The notes beneath the pieces are model-generated. The model was not told the origin of the DNA, ran no database searches, and saw only the letters and a program-made list of their open reading frames with translations. The position numbers were made by a program, and so were the translations under genes. This document shows, piece by piece, positions 48,738 through 59,189 of a stretch of 64,000 nucleotides of DNA; the stretch's first letter is position 1; each line of letters starts with the position of its first letter. This DNA is from Strongylocentrotus purpuratus (taxonomy: Eukaryota; Echinodermata; Echinoidea; Camarodonta; Strongylocentrotidae), in NCBI RefSeq assembly GCF_000002235.5, contig NW_022145615.1:30597059-30661058 (forward strand). Reading direction: 5' to 3'.

Positions 48738-50670
48738 AGCCTCCTCCACATATGGCATGGTTATTCGCTGGGGGTAAAATATGCTTAACCCTTTTAGGAC
48801 TGGAATTATTTCTCGGCTAAATTGATCACATATTGTCCTTCAAATTGGCAACAATTATATTTTTCTTTTATTGCTACATTGTTTTAATAAGATGCAATGT
48901 CTCTAAAGTAATGATGTTGAAAAGTTGAAAATTGCCAATTTGGTCAAAATAAAATGATTTGGAATTTCACAATGTGTTGCCAAACTAAGGATTTTAAAGA
49001 TTATTTTCCTTTTATAATTCCTGAAATCAAATGCAAGATAGTCATAACATTAAAAAATGGGTTGCAGTATGTTCGAAATTCTTGCCCTTTCTACTCGTGC
49101 ATCTGGCATATTTTTAGGGCTATGAATCAGAAGTTATTGAGCCAAACTGTGGAATGATTTTTGCGAAAGGGTTAGTGACCTTTACATTTCTAAATTTGAT
49201 ATCAATCGGATAATTGAGTATGCATAGGAGGAGCTTTGTTGCTCGCAGCTACTTCTTACTCATCCCACTTGCCGTTCACTTATGCAACAAAGAAAACAAA
49301 ACACCTCCTACGTGAATGAGTGTTAAGGAAATCCTTGGTTGTTGTAATCATCATTCCTGATCACAAAGGGTGCATTGACCAGATATATGTAGCCTAGTTC
49401 ACACTTGAATTGGAAGCCTTCTAAAAAGGAAAAAAAGGATTAAGAAAAAATAAACCACTACCTCTAAATAAAATAACATAGGCACTGTTCACTTCACATA
49501 TCTGTAATCTATAGCACACAGATAAATGAGAATGCCTAGGGAACTTATCTTTCATTCCACCTGCTGTTCATTTGGGCTTTAAATGATTATATTTTGCAGA
49601 TTTTTGATAAAGCTTGTTTATTGCTTCATTTGTGAACAAGGCCTATGTGAGCTCTATGTTTCTGTAATTTATTGAATATAACTATGAGTGTGGTGGATAT
49701 AGGAATCCACTGTGACTTAAAAGTTGGACATGAAAGTTGAACATGTAATTGACTCTAAACTTCAGTAATTACTTGGAACAATATTTTTATCTCAAGATAT
49801 GATTATCTGAAAACAATCAATAATCATAGCATTATGTAAATAGGGATAATATTCTTTGACTTGTAGTTATGCAGTTAATGAATTTTAAATTCAAGTGGAC
49901 CTTATTTCACATACATTGCTTTCATTTATCCACTTGATTTTGATACCAAGACTTTGGTAAATACATTGTCAATCCATCATTAAATTGTATTCATGAAGAG
50001 TGTTACTTCACATGGTGTGAATTAATTTAATTGCATGAGACATTTCTTGAGTAAGCTGAGACAACTCCATGTGAAGAATTAAATTTGTATGAAATAATTT
50101 CTTTTAAAGGCATGTTGTACTGTGCTACATTAGCTAAGAAGGAAGAAAAATGTGTAAAGATTTAAAGCTACCTTGCAATGAAGATTTGAAATGCATATTT
50201 TGTGGAATTTGTGGAATTAACATGTCGTAAAGATGACCTTTTTTTTTGGGGGGGGGGAGGGTTAAAAATTGGTCTGCAAAGCACTGCAATGTTACTTACA
50301 TTTTGCAATATACATGTAGACATTGACTGAGGGTCCTGATGCAAACAACAAAATCACCTGTTTAGAGCATTAACTCTGTGTTGAATTACATCAGTTAACA
50401 CCCTTCTGGCATCAGACAGACAAACTATGGCATCTTGGTAATTGAACTTCAATGAATGATTCTTGTTTAATACTGTATGATGTTATATGTTCAAGAAATA
50501 TGTATTTGTTATACAGATATAATTTATCACATGTAATTTTCATGTAAAACTTATTAGTGCCATTCTGTAAATTTGGCACTTTATTTTAAGAATGATTAAG
50601 TTTACCAGTACCCTATTATGGAATGGTGTTCATGGTCTTCCAAAACCTCTAGCACTAAAGTGTGAAAGTA
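48738..50670 (+). other. HSD17B4 3' UTR and downstream flank
   Basis: AT-rich, no gene. The 3' end of the transcript is not determinable from sequence. Confidence 0.45.
48948..48953 (+). terminator. Candidate polyadenylation signal of HSD17B4
   Basis: The first AATAAA after the stop codon, 211 nt downstream. Further AATAAA hexamers occur at 49449 and 49467, so longer 3' UTRs are possible; which one is used cannot be told from sequence. Confidence 0.35.
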
Positions 50671-50963
50671 CAGGGTGTCTAAAAAAATATATATATTAAA
50701 AACAAATATTTTAATAGGCAATATCGTAAAAAGTTTGTAATCATCCTCACTGAAATTTGATGGGTAACATCATAATAGCATCCCCTAAATTGTGTGTGAA
50801 TTTCACAAGTATTTAAGCTAATACTGAAGAGTTATGGTTGTTTTTTATGACATGCCAGCCCATTACTTTTGCATTTCCGACAAACTTTTTTCTGTTTAAA
50901 TCATTCCAAGTGGTAATTTCTTGGTGAAATCACTACTGACACAATGAAAATTGAGACACTCTG
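50671..50963. mobile_element. Tc1/mariner-like MITE
   Basis: CAGGGTGTCTAAAAAA at the left and TTGAGACACTCTG at the right are inverted, each bordered by TA. No transposase in 293 bp. Confidence 0.6.
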
Positions 50964-51501
50964 TATTTTAACAGTTCTAGAAAAGAATCTGATCACTAGG
51001 CCCCCACAAGACCGATGCTAGGTATTGATAAATTATCATATTTTGTAATGACTTGCCATAAATTGGTTGCAGACGTATTAAATGTTTGACATTTGAGAAA
51101 AATTTACGGAGGAGTTTGGAGGATGTTCGATTCATTTGGGATGTTGATGAAAACTTCCTGTTGTGTCTCGTGAACTATTATTAATGATGTCTCTTTGAGA
51201 ATATTATGAATAGTAGGTGGTATGGCCAATCATTAATGTGGTTTTCGACTATTTCTACTGTATGATGGTTTGTATAGATTTTTATATTGATATATTATGA
51301 ATTAATAACGAAATACACTGTGAATGATACCAATGAAAGCATGTGTGTAAGTTTGATTTTTGTTCAATGGTTACAATTAGCTGTTTTTGTTTGTTTATTG
51401 TTTTTCCTTGCTAGTCTACTAGGATATTTTTTTAAAGTTTATTTAATGAGAATTATTTCCTATTAATTTTTTAATCAATGAAAAGTGTGTGCATGGAGTA
51501 C

Positions 51502-51670
51502 CAGTGGCGTACCATGGATCGAGCTATTGAAGGGGGGGCACTGGTTTAATGGGGTGAGGGGCTTAAGAGCAGGCGCGGATCCAGGATCTCTTAGGGGAGG
51601 GGGCCCAACTTTTTTTTTTTTTTTTGCTCCCGAAAATTTGAAAATCGCGCCGGCCGAAAATTCGCTCGGT

Positions 51671-51710
<40 letters not shown>

Positions 51711-51790
51711 AAGCGGACATTTTTTTTTTTTTTGGAGTCCCTAAAAATTGCAACGACTCAGCCAGCCGAAAAGTCGCTCAGTGGGGGGGT

Positions 51791-51836
<46 letters not shown>

Positions 51837-52140
51837 AGTGAGCACAATTTTTTTTTTTGTCCTCAAAATTTTAAAATTTGCACCCCCCTTGAGCACCAGG
51901 GGGGGGGGGCCCAACCCCCAAAAAGGTAAAATCGCGTGATTTTGCATGATTTTTTTCTCAAGGGGGGGGGGGGGGTGGGCCCTGGCCCCCCGGCCCCCCC
52001 CCCCTGGATCCGCCACTGCTTAAGAGAATTTTCATGTAGATAAAACGCATGAGAAAAAAGGCCACAGAAGAATAATGATTTTAGGGGTAGAGCAGAGCCC
52101 CAAAGCTTCCATGCCCCCTTATCTACGCCGCCGCTTGTTA
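51502..52140. mobile_element. Possible older element interrupted by element D
   Basis: CAGTGGCGTACCATGG at 51502 and TACGCCGCCGCTTG near 52126 look like decayed ends of another CAGTGGCG-type element, into which the MITE at 51570-52018 inserted. Target duplication not found. Confidence 0.4.
51570..52018. mobile_element. hAT-type MITE (element D) with 8-bp target duplication
   Basis: CAGGCGCGGATCCAGG (51570-51585) and CCTGGATCCGCCACTG (52003-52018) are inverted with two mismatches, and CTTAAGAG flanks both ends. Interior: G-runs of 40-46, T-runs, and CGACTCAGCCAGCCGAAAAG, i.e. the interior of element A in opposite orientation. Confidence 0.9.
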
Positions 52141-52480
52141 TATATCATAGCTTTTTTTTAAATGATGAGCATTTGGTAATGTGATCGCATGTTAAATAAG
52201 AATCAAACAAAAGTACACACCCAAAACGTCATTTATAGACTGTAGGTGACATGCTCAACCTCATAACGTATGCTTTAAAGCGAATTATTTTTCACTCGTG
52301 CGAATCAATATGCAAACCCATATTCCACCCTAAAATCAAATTTTAGTACGAGCTATATTTACTTATCTGGCGAGTGCGAGTTAACAAATAAAAGAATAAT
52401 GTAAAATCCGAGATTCGATCTTAAAGTTATAATCCATGCCGCACCAGTTTACTTTCCTTTAATAAGGATACGATCATCGG

Positions 52481-52766
52481 TAAGAGGACACTTTTTTTTT
52501 TTTTTTTTATGGGGGGGGGGGGGGTTCTCGAAATTTGAAAATTTGACATTTGCTCTGTTGGGTGGGGGGAAGGTCACCTTTTTTAGGTCAGCCATGGGAA
52601 TAATTTTTTTTTTTTTTTTAATTAAAAAAAACAAAAAACAAAACAAAACAAAGGGGGGGGGTTTGGTTTTTTTTTTTTTAGGGGGGTTTATACACATAAA
52701 AATACCAAAGGGGGGGTTAAACCCCCCAAATACCCCCCCCCCCACCCCCCCCTGCGTACGCGCCTG
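52481..52766. mobile_element. 5'-truncated hAT-type MITE (element C)
   Basis: The right TIR CCTGCGTACGCGCCTG (52751-52766) and the interior (TAAGAGGACAC, CTCGAAATTTGAAAATTTGA, AAGGTCACC, TCAGCCATGGGA) match element B at 54.3-54.7 kb. The left part and left TIR are missing. Confidence 0.75.
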
Positions 52767-53124
52767 ATTAATGCCAACATGTTGTGCCTGTTGAGGTAGT
52801 TTGTGGTTTAATTAAATCGACTTTGGACAAAAGTTTAGATCCCTGACCGTTATCATGTAATGGAGGGACGTAATCTGTTCCACAAAATATTGTTCAAGCC
52901 CGCGATTGCACTGTTGTTTTTTTTAGCATAGGATCTCTTTAAGCGGATATGAGGATTCCGCCGTATTACAGCTATCATTTTGTCACGCGAGTATAACCTC
53001 TATAAAATAACAAACAGTGAGATTTTACATTTTACATGTACTCTGTTGCTCATAAAGTTGAAATATATTTGTTTACCTCTTTTCATGAAATGATTGTGAC
53101 AATATGGCTTATTATTATGTAATT

Positions 53125-53226
53125 ATTATGTAAACGTACATTGTCATTGTAAAGCGCTTTGAGAGAGCCTCCGGTCCTGAAATGCGCTATAAAAGACGAA
53201 CTATTATTATTATTATTATTATTATT
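53125..53226 (+). repeat. Retroposon 3' end with (ATT)n tail
   Basis: GTAAAGCGCTTTGAGAGAGC, ATGCGCTATAAAAGACGAAC then (TTA)n. This GCGCT...GCGCTATAxAA...(ATT)n form is a common 3' terminus of invertebrate SINE/LINE retroposons. Confidence 0.6.
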
Positions 53227-53801
53227 CTTGATAGATAAAATTAATATCTCCTCGAAACCATATTGATAAATTTCTTTGACTATTTAGATTGATCTATAAA
53301 GTTCTGAGAAATATAAACTTTATCAAGAATAAATCATTTCGTCAGAATCAGCCAATGAAAAGTGTGACAGCGTGTTTCCCCCTATTTGGGACAAAACTTT
53401 TCTAACAAAATTATGCGGGGAGAGGCGTTTTGGGGTTCTTAAAAAAGCTGAAAACCTGGACCAAACGCCGTTAGACGCTGCGCGCGCTTTGCTCAATTAA
53501 AAAAAAACACGAAAATGGCAAAATGGGATTACAAAATAGTAAAATAAATATGGCTAGTCATGTCCGGCCCCAGCATTAAAAGTTGCCAACGTTAGTGAAA
53601 TTTGTTATTCTATGTCTATATCATATACATTATGATTCAAACAAGTCTTAAGCATTACTTAAAATACTTATGCCATATATTTGATTTACGACATTATTAG
53701 TATCAGAATGATAGGATATCATCTATAAATAGGCATAAACAAGTGATAAGTAAAAGTGGGTCGTCAAACAAATATCATGAATAATTATTTTTCAACAAAT
53801 G

Positions 53802-53926
53802 TTAGTAGTAGTAGTAGTAGTAGTAGTAGAAGTAGTAGTAGTAGTAGTACTGGTAGTAATAGTAGCAGTAGTAGTAGTAGTAGTAGTAGTAAGTAGTAGT
53901 AGCGGTAGTAGTAGTAGTAGTAGTAA

Positions 53927-53966
<40 letters not shown>

Positions 53967-54025
53967 GGTAGTAATAGTAGTAGTAGTAGTGGTAGTAGTA
54001 GCGGTAGTAGTAGTAGTAGTAGTAA

Positions 54026-54079
<54 letters not shown>

Positions 54080-54082
54080 TAA

Positions 54083-54126
<44 letters not shown>

Positions 54127-54143
54127 AGTAGTAGTAGTAGTAA

Positions 54144-54194
<51 letters not shown>

Positions 54195-54278
54195 AAGTAG
54201 TAGTAGTAGTAGTGGTAGCAATAGTAGTAGTAGTAGTAGTAGTAGTATTAGAAGAAGTAGTAGTAGTAGTAGTAGTAG
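53802..54278. repeat. (AGT)n microsatellite, left part
   Basis: About 475 bp of TAG/AGT triplets with GGT, AAT and AGC variants arranged as larger repeated blocks. Confidence 0.95.
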
Positions 54279-54369
54279 CAGGCGCGTACGCAGGATTTTT
54301 CAAGGGGGGTTTTAATATATTTAAATCGGGCCGAAAATTTCGCATCGACTCAGCCAGCCGCTGAATAAG

Positions 54370-54412
<43 letters not shown>

Positions 54413-54679
54413 TAAGAGGACACTTTTTTTTGGGGGGGGGGGGTCTCGAAATTTGAAAATTTGACATTTTGCTCCGCTGGGGGGGGGGGTAAGGTCACCT
54501 TTTTTAGGTCAGCCATGGGATAATTTTTTTTTTTTTTTTTTTTTTTTATTATTAAAAAAAATTAAAAAAACAAAGGGGGGGGGGGGGGTTTGAGTTTTTT
54601 TTTAGGGGGGTTTATATACATAAAAATACCAAAGGGGGGTTTAACCCCAAACACCCCCCCCCCCCTGCGTACGCGCCTG
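54279..54679. mobile_element. hAT-type MITE (element B) inserted in the (AGT)n array
   Basis: CAGGCGCGTACGCAGG (54279-54294) and CCTGCGTACGCGCCTG (54664-54679) are perfect inverses. AGTAGTAG borders both ends, consistent with an 8-bp duplication although trivial in this array. Interior has G-runs and T-runs as in element C. Confidence 0.88.
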
Positions 54680-54767
54680 AGTAGTAGTAGTAGTAGCGGT
54701 AGTAGTAGTAGTAGTAGTAGCGGTAGTAGTAGTAGTAGTAGTAGCGGTAGTAGTAGTAGTAGTAGTA

Positions 54768-54816
<49 letters not shown>

Positions 54817-54925
54817 TGCGGTAGTAATAGTAGTAGTAGTAGTAGTAGTTTCCGGGGGGACGATTCCCCCTCCCCGTCCCCTGGAATCGCCTTCCCTGGT
54901 AGTAGTATAGTAGTAGTAGTATCGT
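54680..54925. repeat. (AGT)n microsatellite, right part
   Basis: The same triplet array resumes after element B, with GCGGTAGTAGTAGTAG blocks, then a CCCCCTCCCCGTCCCC patch at about 54866-54881 and further AGT triplets. Confidence 0.95.
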
Positions 54926-55720
54926 CGTTATTTTCACCATCATGATCATTACTTTCATTGTACTTAAAGCAGTAAATAAACAAGTAAAATATTACCCACT
55001 CGGAGCAAAATTAAACATTTTCATTTAAATATTCTTCTAAGAAGTTGTTTTTGAGATGTCAACAAATTCAAGATCTGCGCTGATGAATGCTCAGTCTCAT
55101 GAGAACTGACCTCTACAAATCTGTGAATAGGTAGTTTATTGGCAGTTGATAGTGAATACGTGACTTAATTCGAAAGACTTTGCCCCGTAGCCAGCCTCCT
55201 GTCTAGTTAAACGAATATTGTGGGGCGGATATCTGTCTCCATGGTGATGGATCGTATTCAAAAATAATATGGTTAGAATATGATCTTACATTTTCCCCAA
55301 AAGGTTACATGGAAATTAAGATGCAGTCGTTTCCAGAAAAAGATCACATGGCACTCTCTTTGGAAATAGGCGATGGAACGCTTTAGATAGAGTCGACCAG
55401 CATGTAGAGGCGTTACATGTATATTCATATATATATTGATGCGCATTTGGAAGTGCGCACAAAGTCAGTGCATGGAAGAGTATAAACACAACGAAAACAA
55501 TGGTAAAATTCTTGTAAATTTGCGTTATATTCTCATATTTTGAGTGGTTGTTTTTGTTTGTTATGCGTGGGAAACGATCATGTAAATCATGTACGACCTT
55601 CTGTCCTAATAATGGGCCTACACCTAACATTTACCATAGGGTGATACTTACTGAATAATTGATAAGCTTGACATGCTATTTGAAATATACTTAATCAGCT
55701 TAGTCATGGCCAAAACATAT
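54926..55720. other. Intergenic, nothing recognised
   Basis: A 104-codon minus-strand open frame (55316-55630) has no recognisable domain. Confidence 0.5.
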
Positions 55721-56235
55721 GTATATATATATATATATTATATATTATATATATTATATATATATATATAGAAGGAAAAAAAATGTATATATATATAGAA
55801 ATGTTGTTATACTTGATTCTCTCGATATACATACATATTATAGAGAGGATCTCTTCCAGTCAGTCGATGACAGACATCTTGCACTGACACAAATCACAAC
55901 ACCCGGCCCACTTCCGAGTTCCATTAATACAATAAGATACCTGGGTGTTTACGCTTAACAACTTCCGCATGTACTTTTGCACTTATCCCTATATGGGTCA
56001 AATCGACACTATTTTCATTTCTTCTGTCAAAAGTATATATGCAACGACCAATTCAATGAGTAATGCTTCCTTATGTTATAAGATTATATAAGTCATGGTT
56101 GAGGAAGGTATGTAAGTACAAGTACCCTCCTCAAATATATATACATACATTTGCTATGCTTTATATATATATATATATATTATATATATATATATATATA
56201 CGTATATATATATATATGTATATATATATAATACA
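55721..56235. repeat. (AT)n microsatellites
   Basis: (TA)n at about 55721-55797 and 56162-56231 with unrelated sequence between. Confidence 0.9.
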
Positions 56236-56269
56236 TCTATGTATATGTTTTTAATGCTTTTTTATAAGA

Positions 56270-56362
56270 TTGTATGTTTGATGTAAACATGCATTTTTAG
56301 CCTTTGGACTTTTGACAAGTCTTGAATAAACATAACTTGAATTGAATTGAATTGAAAATATA
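56270..56362 (+). repeat. Possible LINE 3' end with (GAATT)n tail
   Basis: TTGACAAGTCTTGAATAAAC followed by ATAACTTGAATTGAATTGAA, an A/T-rich pentamer tail as in LINE termini. Confidence 0.4.
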
Positions 56363-57239
56363 TATGTATATATTATATGAAATACGAATTGCCATACGTG
56401 ATTACTTATTGTAAAGTGTTTTTCTTTTCAATAATCATTCTTTCCCCTTTTCTCTTATTGTATACCAACGCAAAGAAAGTGCAGATTTATTTGATTTACA
56501 CTCTTAATTAAAAAAATACTGACGATCTTAATTTGTCATTGTTAGTCTTTAGAATATGAAATTTCACTCATATGGTTGAGAATTTGTCAACAAGATTTAG
56601 AAAATACATCGAACATTTCAAGCAAAATCATAGCATCTGTGTGTTGAAAGAGGATTTTCTTCTTCTCCTGTTCTGTTCTTTGTTATGTTTTTATTTTATG
56701 ATTTCTTTTCTTTTGTTCTTACAAAAAAAAGTTGTCTTGGATATTCTATCAACATTCCTTCATTACGGGAAATATTTTGAACATGCATTTATTTCCTGAG
56801 TTCACGTCGAACATTAACGGAGATTGATTCTGTGTCTCAGCATTATAACTTCATAATTTGTTAAACTTAACAGATGCGAATGCCTATCTGACGTGTATTG
56901 TGCTCCCCTTTTGATGAAGGTAATTGAAGTATTATCCTGACTACTGAGAGTGGAAAGAAGGTATTGCCAAGAGAGATCATTATCTACTCCTCTTGCAGAC
57001 GATATACGACATTGCAGAGCATTGACCCAAATATGGCTTCCGAAAGATATAGCACCAGTTTCTCTCTGAACTATATATAAATACGGAATCGTGGCCAAAA
57101 ATCGATGAATAAATCCATGACTTCGGGTTCGCTGTCCCACGCCTGAGGAAATTCCCCGGGAAATTCCTACATGAATGCCTCATTTCCGCGTATCCCCTCT
57201 TTAAGTGCGTCTCTCTTTTGACCACTTTGCCTGAATGCC

Positions 57240-57277
57240 CCCCTCCGCCCCCCCCCCCCTCTTTCTCTCTCTTTCTT

Positions 57278-57315
<38 letters not shown>

Positions 57316-57513
57316 ACCTTCTCAGATGTCTTACTATCACAATATAAACCTTCTGTTTATTTTTGCTGAATGTCAACAGGCATTACTTTTTTCTCTGTTG
57401 TTCTCTCTCTCTCTCTCTCTCTCTCCCCCTCTCTCCCTCTCTCCCACTATTTCCCTTTCTCTCTCTCTCTCTCTCCCTCTCTCTCCCCCTCTCTCCCTCT
57501 CTCCCACTCTTTC

Positions 57514-57544
<31 letters not shown>

Positions 57545-57546
57545 TT
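57240..57546. repeat. Two (TC)n arrays with C-runs
   Basis: 57240-57310 and 57402-57546. The second consists of duplicated blocks with CCCACT(A/C)TTTCCCTTTCTC. Confidence 0.9.
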
Positions 57547-57559
57547 GTGGATCCGGTGT

Positions 57560-58748
57560 AGTAATGATGCCGCAGTGCATTCTGAACGTATCCGCTCAAA
57601 ACCCGACCTCGGATACGGCGATACAGGGGGCGGTCCAGTGGGAGAATCGAGGGGGCGGGGGAGGGTTATATGGTGTGACTATAAACAATGACATGTAGTT
57701 TGTGCAACTTCTAATAAAAGAAAATGATATGAGTTCTCAATTGCTAAACACGATCTCTTCTATCCTCCTATTCTGCCCTGTTAGTGAGAAAAGCACGCTT
57801 TATTGTAAGGGAGAAAAATGACAGCAGCCCCTGGCCCCTTGTCTCCCTTAATGAAAACCACATGATGCATTGCCAAGTTTAACATTCAGACGTACAGACT
57901 GATTGGACAGGCAAGCGGCCCCACGCAAGTCGCAAAAACTCCAGACTTCTTAGATCCTGCGATAAAATGTTTTGATGTGAAAGTTTCAAATGATTAATTT
58001 CCGCGTTTGAAAAAAGGACGTGTTATCTAAACCGACGGCGAATTTTCATGCTGTGCACGAAAGGTGCGTTGGAAAATAAATTAGTCCTGCTAAGTTTATT
58101 TTTGCAATACCTCTGAAAATGTCAGTGGAGTGTTTTCATCTGAATATTATAACACTTGGCCGAGTTGCAGAAAACAAGAATTTTTCGTCTCTCAATAATG
58201 TTTCAGAAGAATGGAATCGAGCTTTCATGTTGATTGTTTAGTTAGTTTGGTTTGCCTACCTTGGATGAAGAAGAATTGTGTGTCATGCTAAGATGGAATT
58301 CTAACATTGCATAACTGAGGACGAAACAGCGTCATCATACGTTGTAAAATAAGTAAACAGTTTGACGACATTACCAAAATATGGTTCTGGACATGGATAT
58401 AGAATGGCACTGAACTTTTCAAGCTGTAGGCCAACAGTTGATTACAGTCATGATACTTACTTTGACACAACGTGTTATTGCCGAATCAACGTTTTGTTTG
58501 TTTAATGATTCATTGTTTTATAGAAAGAACTTACAGTGATTGACGGGAAGTGCAAATGAAGCTTATTGTCGTTTTTGTCAATTGAGTCAATCCAAAACCT
58601 AACGGATGTCGCTGGTATCAATACGGAGTTCAATAAGGCATCATTACATTTATGAAGTGAGTAGAAACAAGTGTTACTATCCGAGGCTGGGCGTTCACAA
58701 CAGACAGATATAAGTTATTAGGATACATTGGACTACAACTTGTAAACT
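57560..58748 (+). other. Upstream region of the Ig receptor gene
   Basis: No coding signal. It presumably carries the promoter and 5' UTR, but no specific element can be supported; the ATATAAG at about 58708 is too close to the ATG to be a likely TATA box. Confidence 0.4.
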
Positions 58749-59189
58749 ATGGCCCGTTTAAAATACGTTCTTCTTTTCGTTTGTTCTGTCATCGTTTTCT
58801 CTCATCTGAGAGCAACAGAAGGCATCCGTATCGAACGAGGACCAGCAAATGCTACAGTTAGCATCGGTGCGTCAACAGCCCTGATTTGTGATGTCACAGA
58901 CCAGAGTGTCAACACAATTCTATGGTATCATGCGAGTACGAACGTCTTCATAAGCGAAGGAAGTCATGTCTATAACAACGATGAACTGCCGAAGAACTAC
59001 AATGTTCGAGTCGATGAAGGAGTTAGAACATTCAATTTGCATATCACCAACGCAGAGATCGGAAATACAGGATGGTATGAATGCGGCTACCTTAATTCAA
59101 AGAATATCTATAAAAAGTTAGGAAACCCTGCTTATGTTATGGTTCGGGTGCGACATAGTCCACCGGAGATGATCTTGTCACCGCCGGTG
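58749..59189 (+). CDS. Receptor segment 1: signal peptide and first Ig domain (frame 0)
   Basis: Residues 1-147. MARLKYVLLFVCSVIVFSHL is a signal peptide, followed by an Ig domain with ALICDV, ILWY and TGWYEC. The frame stays open to 59414, but Ig-like sense is lost after SPPV, where the sequence reads GTGTGT; the other frame resumes with VYGTQLP. Confidence 0.75.

Noticed and set aside
53799..54983. Open frames up to 185 codons
   Set aside because: Product of the (AGT)n array and the inserted MITE, not coding.
55316..55630. 104-codon minus-strand frame
   Set aside because: No recognisable domain, no splice or promoter support.
58708..58714. TATA box for the receptor gene
   Set aside because: ATATAAG is only about 35-40 bases before the ATG, leaving almost no leader; likely chance in AT-rich DNA.
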